A stretch of DNA of 64,000 nt, taken from NCBI RefSeq assembly GCF_002019765.1, contig NZ_KV917380.1, positions 1,445,858-1,509,857 of the forward strand. The letters run 5' to 3'. Source of the DNA: Shouchella oshimensis. Lineage in GTDB: Bacteria > Bacillota > Bacilli > Bacillales > Bacillaceae_D. Shown one piece after another: positions 17,096 to 24,653 of the stretch. How positions within the stretch are numbered: position 1 is the stretch's first letter; each line of letters opens with the position of its first letter. Below the pieces are notes generated by a model, which worked only from the letters and a program-made list of their open reading frames with translations, had not been told where the DNA came from and made no database searches. The position numbers and the translations under genes were made by a program.

Positions 17096-18580
17096 ATGAC
17101 CAAAACAATAAGAATGAAAAAAACATCATTAAAACGAGAAGCGGTCGTTATTGATGAACATGGAAAAGCAGTAGAATGGTATGTCGAAAGCGAATTTATT
17201 CCTAATCTAATAGGATCTGTTTTTAAAGCGAAAGTTGAAAAAGTAATGCCAAATATGCAGGCTGCTTTTGTGTCAATTGGAGGCGAAAAGAACGGTTTTC
17301 TTCATCGAGATGAGTTAGTAGCCTATCAAAGGGATGCTCGTAATGGGAATGAGGAGCGATCGATTAACCAATATGTAAAAGCTGGTTCCGAGATGACTGT
17401 GCAAGTTACGAAAGAAAGTGATGGAACGAAGGGACCGCGATTAACGGAAATCATCTCTCTACCAGGACATGCGATTGTTTATTTACCAGAAGGGCATGGT
17501 GTGTCACTATCAAAAAAGATACGTGAAGAGGAGAAACGCCAATCTTTAGCTGATTACCTTACTTCTTTACTACAAGGTGATGAAGGTGTGATCGTAAGAA
17601 CCCAGGGTGAAAAAGCTACCCGTGCGGATATTGAAGAAGAAATGCGGTTTTTAAGAGCACTTTGGAAGAAAACACAGACAGATCAAGCTCAAGTTCCGTC
17701 ACAACTGTTCCAAGGTTCGTCTTTAATTGAGCAGCTGATAAAACGCCATTGTAACGAGGAGCTTCACGAATGGTTTGTGGATGAGTATGATGACTTTCTA
17801 ATGTTGAAGCAATTACTACCGGCTTCATTGAAAGAAAGGGTTCGACTGACAGCCGGAAGTGAAGATGTTTTCTTGTCTGTTTCAGGGCAGCTTCAGAAGG
17901 CGATGCGACGTCATCTATGGTTGAAGAATGGTGGCTATTTAATCTTTGATGAAACTGAGGCACTTACTGTTGTAGATGTAAACTCAGGTAGATACACAAA
18001 GAAAGCAACAAAATCTCAAATGGCTTTTGAAGTGAACCAACAAGCAGCCGTGGAAATTTGTCGACAACTGCGCTTACGAAATTATAGCGGAATGATTTTA
18101 ATCGATTTTATTGAAATGGAAAGCGAAAAAGCACAACGAGACATTTTGAAACAAGTTGAAGAAGAGTTACTGCAGGATCATATCAAAACAAGTGTAAAGG
18201 GCTTTACGAAGCTAGGCATGCTAGAGTTGACACGGCGAAAAGCTTCTTTACCAATGGCAGAAATGGTGCAGCAGACTTGTCCAACATGCGAAGGTAGTGG
18301 ACGGATTTTAACGAATCATGGTTTTGCTTTTCAATTGGAAAATGAATTAGCCCAGCTACGTGGTGTTGAATGTATGCTTGTTCAAGCTCGACCGGAGCTA
18401 GTGCACTTATTTCATGAAAACGAAGCGTCTGTGTTAAAGCGGTTAGAGTCTTGGTTGAATGCAAGTGTTCTTTTGGTAAGCACCAACCAACTACCAGTGG
18501 AAAAACCATATGAGATTCTGTTTCAAGGTACCGAACAGGCAGCAAAAAATCGACTCAAAACCCTTACGAACAATGATTGA
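17096..18580 (+). CDS. rng: Ribonuclease E/G family endoribonuclease
   Basis: Single-strand endoribonuclease of the RNase E/G catalytic core type, 494 residues. N-terminal S1 RNA-binding domain (about 35-110; GSVFKAKVEKVMPNMQAAFV), catalytic DNase-I-like domain with metal-binding aspartates in LTVVDVNSGRYT and MILIDFIEME, and the zinc-link CPTCEGSGRIL near residue 400. ATG 17096 is chosen because AAAGGAG sits 10 bases upstream; an earlier in-frame start at 17039 has none. B. subtilis lacks this family, but alkaliphilic bacilli have it beside rplU. Confidence 0.92.
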   Translation: MTKTIRMKKTSLKREAVVIDEHGKAVEWYVESEFIPNLIGSVFKAKVEKVMPNMQAAFVSIGGEKNGFLHRDELVAYQRDARNGNEERSINQYVKAGSEMTVQVTKESDGTKGPRLTEIISLPGHAIVYLPEGHGVSLSKKIREEEKRQSLADYLTSLLQGDEGVIVRTQGEKATRADIEEEMRFLRALWKKTQTDQAQVPSQLFQGSSLIEQLIKRHCNEELHEWFVDEYDDFLMLKQLLPASLKERVRLTAGSEDVFLSVSGQLQKAMRRHLWLKNGGYLIFDETEALTVVDVNSGRYTKKATKSQMAFEVNQQAAVEICRQLRLRNYSGMILIDFIEMESEKAQRDILKQVEEELLQDHIKTSVKGFTKLGMLELTRRKASLPMAEMVQQTCPTCEGSGRILTNHGFAFQLENELAQLRGVECMLVQARPELVHLFHENEASVLKRLESWLNASVLLVSTNQLPVEKPYEILFQGTEQAAKNRLKTLTNND

Positions 18581-18606
18581 CAGCGAATTCGAAACTATGC
18601 TATGAT
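18577..18606 (+). promoter_or_regulatory. Sigma-A promoter of the L21-Prp-L27 operon
   Basis: A perfect TTGACA (18577-18582) and TATGAT (18601-18606) are 18 bases apart. The -35 overlaps the stop codon of rng. Confidence 0.8.
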
Positions 18607-18611
18607 GATGT

Positions 18612-18716
18612 GTGTTAGTGATTTGGTAGCACCCAATGAACTTACAACCGCGCGGATTAGGTGTTAAACGGACACGTTCCTGCCTAAAATGGCGAGTCTT
18701 ATGTTATGAGGAGGTG
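18612..18716 (+). ncRNA. Ribosomal protein L21 leader (autoregulatory mRNA element)
   Basis: The leader between the promoter and rplU contains the AACCGCGCGGATTAGGTG block recognised in Firmicute L21 leaders, a GTGT...ACAC hairpin and a TAGG...CCTA pairing enclosing it. Such leaders are thought to bind an L21-operon product and control expression. Boundaries are approximate and the identification is from memory of the motif. Confidence 0.7.
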
Positions 18717-18721
18717 CAGAA

Positions 18722-19030
18722 ATGTACGCAATTATTGAAACTGGTGGTAAACAAATCAAAGTTGAAGAAGGTCAAGAGATCTACGTTGAGAAACTAGATG
18801 CTGAGGCTGGAGCAGAAGTAAGCTTTGATAAAGTCCTATTTGTAGGTGGCGATTCAGCAAAAGTCGGCGCTCCATTCGTAGAAGGTGCTTCTGTTACGGG
18901 AACGGTTGAAAAACACGGACGTAATAAGAAAATCATCGTTTACAAAATGAAAGCGAAGAAAAACTACCGTCGTAAGCAAGGTCATCGTCAACCGTATACA
19001 AAAGTTGTAATTGGTAAAATTAACGGCTAA
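18722..19030 (+). CDS. rplU: 50S ribosomal protein L21
   Basis: Large-subunit protein binding 23S rRNA with L20. It has 102 residues, full length. Begins [18 protein letters not shown]; the C-terminus has the [19 protein letters not shown] signature. ATG with GAGGAGGTG upstream. First gene of rplU-prp-rpmA. Confidence 0.98.
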   Translation: MYAIIETGGKQIKVEEGQEIYVEKLDAEAGAEVSFDKVLFVGGDSAKVGAPFVEGASVTGTVEKHGRNKKIIVYKMKAKKNYRRKQGHRQPYTKVVIGKING

Positions 19031-19035
19031 GCCCG

Positions 19036-19377
19036 ATGATACGTATTCAATTTCACCATGATCAAGAAGAGAATATTACAATGTTCACGATGAGCGGACA
19101 TGCTGAAGCCGGTCCTCACGGACAAGATATTGTTTGTGCAGGTGCTTCTGCTGTTTCCATTGGAGCAATTAATGCAGTTCATGCGTTATGTGGTGTTGAT
19201 CTTGTTGTTGATTTGGCTGGTTCAGAAGGTGGCTATTTACACTGTGAAGTTCCAGAAAATCTGGATACAAAAACATATGATCAAGTTCAATTGCTTTTGA
19301 AAGGGATGGAACTTTCTCTTCATTCAATGGAACAATCATATCGCTCATTTATGAGTATTGAAACCGACAGGAGGTGA
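19036..19377 (+). CDS. prp: Ribosomal-processing cysteine protease Prp
   Basis: Cysteine protease (YsxB family) that removes the N-terminal extension of L27 in Firmicutes. It has 113 residues. The catalytic His is in SGHAEAG and the Cys in DIVCAGASA, near residues 23 and 35. Its partner L27 directly downstream carries the extension with the expected cleavage motif. The stop TGA is part of the rpmA ribosome site AGGAGGTGA. Confidence 0.95.
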   Translation: MIRIQFHHDQEENITMFTMSGHAEAGPHGQDIVCAGASAVSIGAINAVHALCGVDLVVDLAGSEGGYLHCEVPENLDTKTYDQVQLLLKGMELSLHSMEQSYRSFMSIETDRR

Positions 19378-19381
19378 CGAT

Positions 19382-19660
19382 ATGTTAAGAATGGACCTTC
19401 AATTTTTCGCATCGAAAAAGGGAGTAGGTAGTACGAAAAACGGTCGTGATTCTCGTTCTAAACGCCTAGGCGCAAAGCGTGCTGATGGTCAAACGGTAAC
19501 GGGAGGATCAATCCTTGTTCGTCAAAGAGGTACACGCGTTTACCCTGGAACAAACGTTGGTAAAGGTGGAGACGACACTCTTTTTGCGAAAGTAGACGGT
19601 GTTGTTAAATACGAGCGCGTTGGTCGTGATCGTAAACAAGTTAGTGTATATCCAGCATAA
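19382..19660 (+). CDS. rpmA: 50S ribosomal protein L27 (with Prp-cleaved N-terminal extension)
   Basis: Large-subunit protein whose mature N-terminus reaches the peptidyl-transferase centre. It begins [14 protein letters not shown]; cleavage after the FFA of this extension by Prp exposes the mature ASKKG-type end in Firmicutes. 92 residues. The start at 19382 follows AGGAGGTGA; an upstream in-frame ATG at 19358 has no such site and would add sequence absent from the family. Confidence 0.98.
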   Translation: MLRMDLQFFASKKGVGSTKNGRDSRSKRLGAKRADGQTVTGGSILVRQRGTRVYPGTNVGKGGDDTLFAKVDGVVKYERVGRDRKQVSVYPA

Positions 19661-19687
19661 AACCTTGCATACGCAAGGTTTTTTTTT
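19661..19687 (+). terminator. Terminator after rpmA
   Basis: AACCTTGC pairs with GCAAGGTT around ATAC, then a run of seven T. It closes the ribosomal operon. Confidence 0.9.
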
Positions 19688-19770
19688 ATAAAAAAATCGT
19701 TTTGAAAATGATTAAAAAGTACTAGGTAAGCTAGCAGCTTTTGGAATTCAGATGCGACTTAACACTAATT

Positions 19771-19779
19771 TTGTCGAAA
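19771..19779 (+). promoter_or_regulatory. Candidate Spo0A box upstream of the AbrB-like gene
   Basis: TTGTCGAAA contains the full Spo0A heptamer TGTCGAA. In B. subtilis, Spo0A represses abrB through boxes of this type. It lies 88 bases before the start codon; a downstream AGGAAAA-N14-GAAT pattern (ending near 19818) resembles sigma-H but is weak. Not scored computationally. Confidence 0.5.
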
Positions 19780-19866
19780 CACACTGTTAAAACAGGAAAA
19801 GATGAAGTAAACTAGAATGGTGAATAAATAGGTAAAATTAGGAATTCGTCAAGGAGGAGTTAAAAA

Positions 19867-20154
19867 GTGAAATCAACAGGTATTGTTAGAAAGTTAGATC
19901 AGTTAGGTCGCATTGTGATCCCCAAAGAGTTAAGAAGCATGTTAAATATTGAGATTAAAACACCTCTCGCTATTTTAATTGATGGCGATCAAATTGTGCT
20001 AGAGAAATATCAGCCCTACAGTGCGTGTTTGATTACTGGGGAGAGTTCGGATGAAAATATTAAACTCGCAAATGGCAGTATTTGTTTAAGTAAAGAAGGT
20101 GCCGAACAACTCATTAAAGAGTTACAAGAAAAAATGAACGATCCCCACCGTTAG
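19867..20154 (+). CDS. AbrB-like transition-state regulator
   Basis: SpoVT/AbrB-fold DNA-binding protein of 95 residues, the length of AbrB and Abh. The N-terminal swapped-hairpin domain reads STGIVRKLDQLGRIVIPKEL; DNA-contacting Arg8, Arg15 and Arg23 are present but position 24, Arg in B. subtilis AbrB, is Ser. The C-terminal half (CLITGESSDENIKLANGSI then SKEGAEQLIKELQ) clearly resembles AbrB. GTG start after AAGGAGGAG. A Spo0A box upstream fits a role at the growth-to-sporulation transition. Whether it is the main AbrB or a paralogue cannot be told. Confidence 0.9.
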   Translation: MKSTGIVRKLDQLGRIVIPKELRSMLNIEIKTPLAILIDGDQIVLEKYQPYSACLITGESSDENIKLANGSICLSKEGAEQLIKELQEKMNDPHR

Positions 20155-20179
20155 CCAAAAAGAAGGCAGCGGTTTTTTT
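20147..20179 (+). terminator. Terminator after the AbrB-like gene
   Basis: Two-part stem ACCG..CGGT and GCC..GGC with an internal loop, followed by seven T; it overlaps the stop codon. Confidence 0.6.
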
Positions 20180-20211
20180 GCGTCGAACTAGTATAGATAG
20201 GAGTTGATGGA

Positions 20212-21360
20212 ATGAAACAAACGGTTATAACGAACGGTAAAGTCTGGTCAGGTGTTAAAACAGAAGTAGAATCAGTTGAAATTTTAATAGAAGGGCATCA
20301 AATAATTGATGTTGCCAAGAAGGTAAATCGCAGAGAAGATAGCATTATTATTGATGCAAATGGAAGTTGGGTGACTCCTGGGATCATAGATGTTCACACT
20401 CATTTAGGTGTTTACGCACAAGATGTTGGAAAAGCAGGACATGATTTTAATGAGATTACTAAACCATGTACACCAGAGGTACGAGCGATTGATGGAATTG
20501 ATCCAAGTGATAGTGGCTTTTTCGATGCGCGAAAAGCCGGTGTGACGACTGTTCAAGTTCTTCCAGGGAGTGCAAATGTAATTGGTGGTGAAACATGTGT
20601 CATTAAAACAACGGGTCGCTCTGTAGATGAAATGATTGTTAAAGCACCATCGGCAATGAAAGCCGCTTTAGGTGAAAATCCAAAATCTGTTCACGGGGCA
20701 AAAGGAAAAATGCCTGTCACGAGAATGGGGGTTGCTGCAGTTCTTCGTCAAGAGTTAATGCATGCGCAGGATTATGGAGATCGAAAAGCAAAGGGTGAAG
20801 TTTCCATGAGAGATTTAGGAATGGAACAACTGTTGCCAGTTCTCAAGGGGGAACTACCAATGCGTATCCATGCTCACCGGGCAGATGATATCTTGACAGC
20901 GATTCGGATCGCAAAGGAATTTTCAATTGAAATAACCATTGAGCATGTAACAGAAGGACATCTCGTTGAAAAAGAACTGCTTGAAAGTGATTTTCGTTTT
21001 ACGATTGGCCCTACATTCTCTGCAAGGTCTAAGCAAGAACTTGCCAATAAAAGTTGGGATACGGTGAAAGGCTTTGCAAATGCAGGTGTACCCTTTACTA
21101 TCACCACAGATCACCCTGTTATTCCAATAGAACATTTAGTCACAACTGCTGGGTATGCACGAAAACACGGAATTGATGAACATACACTTCTAAAGGCGAT
21201 AACGGTGTACGCAGCAGAACATCTTCATTTAGAACACCGAGTAGGAAGTATTGAAAGTGGTAAAGAAGCCGATGTTGTGATTTGGAGTGGCCATCCCTTA
21301 GCGATTGACACAGTGGTCGAACAGACGATTATAAATGGTGAAGCGGTCTATACTAGGTAA
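20212..21360 (+). CDS. Amidohydrolase superfamily enzyme
   Basis: Cytoplasmic metal-dependent hydrolase of 382 residues. The HxH metal motif is in DVHTHLG near residue 62, further histidines in RIHAHRADD and TIEHVTEGH, and the late Asp in TITTDHPVIP. The composite beta-sandwich surrounds the barrel (start MKQTVITNGKVWSG; end SGKEADVVIWSGHP). It resembles the imidazolonepropionase/YtcJ-side of the superfamily that acts on cyclic amides or N-acyl amino acids; substrate unknown. ATG start with ATAGGAG upstream. Confidence 0.88.
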   Translation: MKQTVITNGKVWSGVKTEVESVEILIEGHQIIDVAKKVNRREDSIIIDANGSWVTPGIIDVHTHLGVYAQDVGKAGHDFNEITKPCTPEVRAIDGIDPSDSGFFDARKAGVTTVQVLPGSANVIGGETCVIKTTGRSVDEMIVKAPSAMKAALGENPKSVHGAKGKMPVTRMGVAAVLRQELMHAQDYGDRKAKGEVSMRDLGMEQLLPVLKGELPMRIHAHRADDILTAIRIAKEFSIEITIEHVTEGHLVEKELLESDFRFTIGPTFSARSKQELANKSWDTVKGFANAGVPFTITTDHPVIPIEHLVTTAGYARKHGIDEHTLLKAITVYAAEHLHLEHRVGSIESGKEADVVIWSGHPLAIDTVVEQTIINGEAVYTR

Positions 21361-21386
21361 TAAACGAAAAGAGGAAGTAGGTTTCT

Positions 21387-21521
21387 ATGAAAAGCCGAGA
21401 TCAACACCAGCTTTACACCTTGCATCAAATGATCTGGTGCGCTACAAGTGATGGAGAGCGCAAACGATGTATTACGAAGTTAGCGCTCTTGCAAGCTCAA
21501 TTAAAGGCTAAACGAGGCTAA
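21387..21521 (+). CDS. Small basic protein of 44 residues, unknown
   Basis: A short frame preceded by GAGGAAG, encoding 44 residues with many Lys/Arg and two Cys (MKSRDQHQLYTLHQM... ending QLKAKRG). Predicted largely helical. It lies 26 bases after the amidohydrolase and 5 bases before the uracil-DNA glycosylase-like gene, whose GAGG ribosome site lies inside its last codons, so translation may be coupled. I do not recognise a family; a chance frame is possible. Confidence 0.45.
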   Translation: MKSRDQHQLYTLHQMIWCATSDGERKRCITKLALLQAQLKAKRG

Positions 21522-21526
21522 GGAAA

Positions 21527-22150
21527 ATGCTGAAATCAGAAGTTATACAAGACGCAAAAAGACGAATGCAGCCTTTCCCTTGTGAAGGATTTCTACACGG
21601 TGAAGGCAATGAAAGGGCGCGTGTTTTATTCGTCGGTGAAGCGCCGGGACGAACGGAAATTGTGACCGGGAAACCTTTTTCTGGACAGTCTGAAAAAAGC
21701 TTTGAAGCATATTTACAGCTAATCGGACTGAGTCGTGAGGATATTTATGTGACAAGTACTGTTCGTAGTAGGCCCTATAAAACCGATAGTAAAAGCATAA
21801 TCAAGCCGGTTCAAGAGCGTGGCAATCGTACGCCATCAAAAAGGGAAATTGCGGCACATGCGGTTCTTCTAGATGAAACGATTGCTTCAATTCAACCTGA
21901 AATCATTGTAACGTTAGGCAGAATTGCACTAGAACGCTTAGCTGGTTCTCAGTTTAAGGTTAGCGTGCAACATGGAAAACCCTTTTGCACCAAATTACGA
22001 TCTTATGGGTCAGAGGGGACGTATACACGAAAGAATTGGTCGATCGTCTTTCCAACGTATCATCCTTCTGCCATTTTTTATCGACCAGCCATTAAAGAAA
22101 CGATACTAGATGATATGAAAGAATTAAAACAGCTATTGACCATCTTGTAA
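21527..22150 (+). CDS. Uracil-DNA glycosylase superfamily protein (family 4/5-like)
   Basis: Probable base-excision repair enzyme of 207 residues. Active-site motif 1 reads VGEAPGRTEIVTGKPFSG (about residues 30-47) and motif 3 reads FPTYHPSA (about 180-187), as in iron-sulfur type UDGs. Of the four cluster cysteines of family 4 only Cys19 (PFPCEG) is evident, with another at about 153 (PFCTKL), so the cluster may be absent or reduced. Preceded by the 44-residue frame; converges with the DUF4385 gene one base away. Confidence 0.85.
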   Translation: MLKSEVIQDAKRRMQPFPCEGFLHGEGNERARVLFVGEAPGRTEIVTGKPFSGQSEKSFEAYLQLIGLSREDIYVTSTVRSRPYKTDSKSIIKPVQERGNRTPSKREIAAHAVLLDETIASIQPEIIVTLGRIALERLAGSQFKVSVQHGKPFCTKLRSYGSEGTYTRKNWSIVFPTYHPSAIFYRPAIKETILDDMKELKQLLTIL

Positions 22151-22151
22151 A

Positions 22152-22595
22152 TTAACCATAACGGTCTTGATGCTGTTTTTTCATGTTTAAATAGTCTTGG
22201 TCCTCTCGAACAATTTTCCATTTTTCTTCAAAATAACGCGCTGCTGTTGCCTTTTCTTCGTCAATATCTCGTTCATTTAAATGACCATCTTGATCGTATT
22301 TTTTGCCACCTGGATAATTAGCGTATCGTCTTGCCCTCGTATAACCCATCTGCAAAAACTTTCTTGCCATATCCATGCCAACAAAGTCTTCCTCTTCTTG
22401 ATACTGGAGAAATTGTGTGTATATCTTTTCTGCAGAAACTTTAGCAATATCAGGTGTTTTAAAGCGCCAATGGGGTAAAATCTCACTTTTATAAGGTTCA
22501 ACCATTAAGACTCCTTGCTCGCCTCGGCCTACAAGGTATTTTTCTGGGGATTTGCGGTGATTCGCATGTTTGTCCATTTGTTTATAGTAGCTCAT
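22152..22595 (-). CDS. DUF4385 family protein
   Basis: Small soluble protein of 147 residues with the family signature VGRGEQGVLMVEPYKSEILP (about 22-41), HWRFKTPDIA and DFVGMDMARKFLQMG, rich in aromatic and charged residues. Function of DUF4385 is not known. ATG start with GGAGGTG upstream. It is transcribed towards the UDG-like gene with only one base between stops and no hairpin seen. Confidence 0.85.
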   Translation of the reverse strand: MSYYKQMDKHANHRKSPEKYLVGRGEQGVLMVEPYKSEILPHWRFKTPDIAKVSAEKIYTQFLQYQEEEDFVGMDMARKFLQMGYTRARRYANYPGGKKYDQDGHLNERDIDEEKATAARYFEEKWKIVREDQDYLNMKKQHQDRYG

Positions 22596-22639
22596 CTTGA
22601 CACCTCCACTATACCATACCCGTATGTAGCCATCTGTAA

Positions 22640-22670
22640 GCGAAAAAAAGCCCAGCGAATAGACTGGACT
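22640..22670 (-). terminator. Terminator of the FAD oxidoreductase gene
   Basis: On the minus strand AGTCCAG pairs with CTGGGCT (one T-G wobble) around eight bases, followed by seven T. The stop codon touches the hairpin. Confidence 0.75.
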
Positions 22671-23785
22671 TAGTGCTTTATAATCGAAGCTACATCATAC
22701 AGGGATGGTGAGAGCGGTACCTCTCGATTAGCGAGAGATTCAGCGAGTGCAAAGCCGATATAAGGTCCAGCAGTGAGACCAGTAGAGCCAAGTCCGTTTG
22801 CTATCCAGACCGTTTTATGATTCGGTAGTCTTCCGAACAATGGCATATGGTGTGGGGCAACTGGACGAAAGCCTACTTTCGTATCAATGTATGTAGCCGC
22901 TTTTAAACCAGGAGCTACAGATAATGCTTCGTGGAGTATAGTATGAATGGCGTCAACGGTGATGGACGATTCAAAGTTTGTATGATTTTCGTAAGTAGAA
23001 CCTGCAATAATTTTTCCATCTTCAAAAGCAAGAAGATATTGATTACCAGGCGGAATGACAACGGGCCAATGAGATGTGTCGGCATCAATTTGCATATGAA
23101 CAATTTGCGCTTTTTGATCCCGAATATCAATTGACATCGATGTTGATTCGAAAAGTGGTTTTACCCAGGCACCATTCGTAATAATCAGTTCATCATAGTC
23201 TACTTCACCGGCACTTGTAACGACGGCTATTCGCCCATTCTCATGTTCTTTTACAGATGCTTCATCGTGAAGAATCGAGGCACCAAGGGTTTGAGCAGCT
23301 TGCTGAATAGAGTTTGTTAATAGCTGACCATCTACACGGCCTGCCCCTTCTACTAATACGCCGTAATAGTTTGAGTGAAGGAGTGGAAAGTGCTCTTGTA
23401 GCTCTTCTCCTTCAAGATAAGTGAGCGAGCCAATTTCCGGTGCTTCTTGACGTTTCTCAGTTGCACGCTCAATGGTTTCTAACACATTCTCTTTTTTTTC
23501 ATGTATCCATAAGGCCCCAGTACGCTTAAATCCAGTCTCTTCCCCACCAAGTGCCGTTAATGATTTCACAAACGACGGGTAATAGGCCGCACTTCTTCTT
23601 ACCAATTGATACCAGGCCTGATTTCTTCTTTTCGAAAGCCAAGGACACACAATACCAGCTGCAGCATTTGTAGCACGATGGGGATGACGACTATCTATAA
23701 GAATAACGTCGTAGCCTTGTTTTGCTAAATGGAAAGCTGTGGAACTTCCAACAATTCCACCACCAAGAATCACAATTCGTTTCAT
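22670..23785 (-). CDS. FAD-dependent amino-acid/glycine oxidase-like protein (DAO family)
   Basis: Flavoprotein of 371 residues related to ThiO and D-amino-acid dehydrogenases. N-terminal FAD-binding Rossmann motif RIVILGGGIVGSSTAFHLA, then LIDSRHPHRATNAAAG; the C-terminal FAD region is IANGLGSTGLTAGPYIGFALAE. ATG 23785 is preferred: GTGAGG lies upstream, and the longer in-frame TTG start at 23812 would put this site inside the gene. No thi genes nearby, so substrate is open. Confidence 0.88.
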   Translation of the reverse strand: MKRIVILGGGIVGSSTAFHLAKQGYDVILIDSRHPHRATNAAAGIVCPWLSKRRNQAWYQLVRRSAAYYPSFVKSLTALGGEETGFKRTGALWIHEKKENVLETIERATEKRQEAPEIGSLTYLEGEELQEHFPLLHSNYYGVLVEGAGRVDGQLLTNSIQQAAQTLGASILHDEASVKEHENGRIAVVTSAGEVDYDELIITNGAWVKPLFESTSMSIDIRDQKAQIVHMQIDADTSHWPVVIPPGNQYLLAFEDGKIIAGSTYENHTNFESSITVDAIHTILHEALSVAPGLKAATYIDTKVGFRPVAPHHMPLFGRLPNHKTVWIANGLGSTGLTAGPYIGFALAESLANREVPLSPSLYDVASIIKH

Positions 23786-23863
23786 AAATATAAATGCCTC
23801 ACTTCTGTTCAAACGATCATTAGAAAAGCGTAGCGAATTCAGTGGGAAATGTCAATTATGCTC

Positions 23864-23892
23864 TTGACATCATTTGTAAGGCTACGCATAGT
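23864..23892 (+). promoter_or_regulatory. Candidate sigma-A promoter for the GATase hydrolase gene
   Basis: TTGACA (23864-23869) and CATAGT (23887-23892) are 17 bases apart, 23 bases before the ATG. The region is flanked by a 7-bp inverted repeat GCGTAGC (23828-23834) / GCTACGC (23881-23887) that overlaps the -10. Confidence 0.55.
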
Positions 23893-23915
23893 GTAAGTAA
23901 AAAGGAGGCTAGCAA

Positions 23916-24608
23916 ATGATTCTAATTGGGATTACTTCATCTATTGTTGAAGACGGAAGACTAAGTACAGCAATCGACAATATTTCGGCAATCAATGATG
24001 AATCCGTACTTCCTGTTATCTTGCCAAATATTGAGCCTGATAAAGCATGGCACTACATAAAAACAGTTGACGGTGTATTATTAACGGGAGGCGGCGACAT
24101 TAATCCGATGTTATTTAATGAAGATCCACACCCGCATTTAGGCGATATTACATCCGAGCGGGATTTGTTTGAGTATGAACTAGCAAAAGCAGCTTTAGCT
24201 GAGGGGAAGCCAATATTGGGGATCTGTCGTGGCATGCAAATCTTATCCATTGCAGCAGGAGGCGATATGTATCAGGACTTACCTACACAATATGAAGGAG
24301 ATCTCGTGCAACATCGTCAACGCGCACCTAGGGGATATAGGAGTCACCAAATTCAACTGAAGCCATCGTCGAAATTAGAATCAATTGTTACCTGCACCAC
24401 TATGTACGTGAATAGTTTTCATCATCAAGCTGTTCGCAATGTATCATTTCCTTTTCAAGCAGTTGCTTGGACGAATGACCGTGTAATTGAAGCAATCGAA
24501 CATCACTCCCATCCGTTTCAAATTGGTGTCCAGTGGCATCCGGAAAATATGACAGATAAGCAATCGAAAAAGTTGTTTCAAGCTTTTATTCATGCATGCA
24601 CATCATAA
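23916..24608 (+). CDS. Gamma-glutamyl-gamma-aminobutyrate hydrolase family protein (peptidase C26)
   Basis: Class-I glutamine-amidotransferase-fold hydrolase of 230 residues, PuuD-like. The nucleophile Cys is in LGICRGMQIL, with His and Glu in GVQWHPENM; GVLLTGGGDINP and NSFHHQAV are also typical. Such enzymes cleave gamma-glutamyl amides. ATG after AAAAAGGAGG. An amidase follows, so the pair may process amide compounds; this is inference. Confidence 0.93.
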   Translation: MILIGITSSIVEDGRLSTAIDNISAINDESVLPVILPNIEPDKAWHYIKTVDGVLLTGGGDINPMLFNEDPHPHLGDITSERDLFEYELAKAALAEGKPILGICRGMQILSIAAGGDMYQDLPTQYEGDLVQHRQRAPRGYRSHQIQLKPSSKLESIVTCTTMYVNSFHHQAVRNVSFPFQAVAWTNDRVIEAIEHHSHPFQIGVQWHPENMTDKQSKKLFQAFIHACTS

Positions 24609-24632
24609 GCGAAATGATGTGCGTTCTTTTAT
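24598..24632 (+). terminator. Terminator after the C26 hydrolase
   Basis: GCACATCAT pairs with ATGATGTGC around seven bases and is followed by GTTCTTTT; the stop codon lies at the loop. The T tract is interrupted. Confidence 0.65.
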
Positions 24633-24653
24633 ACTGAAAAAAAGGAGGCTAAC

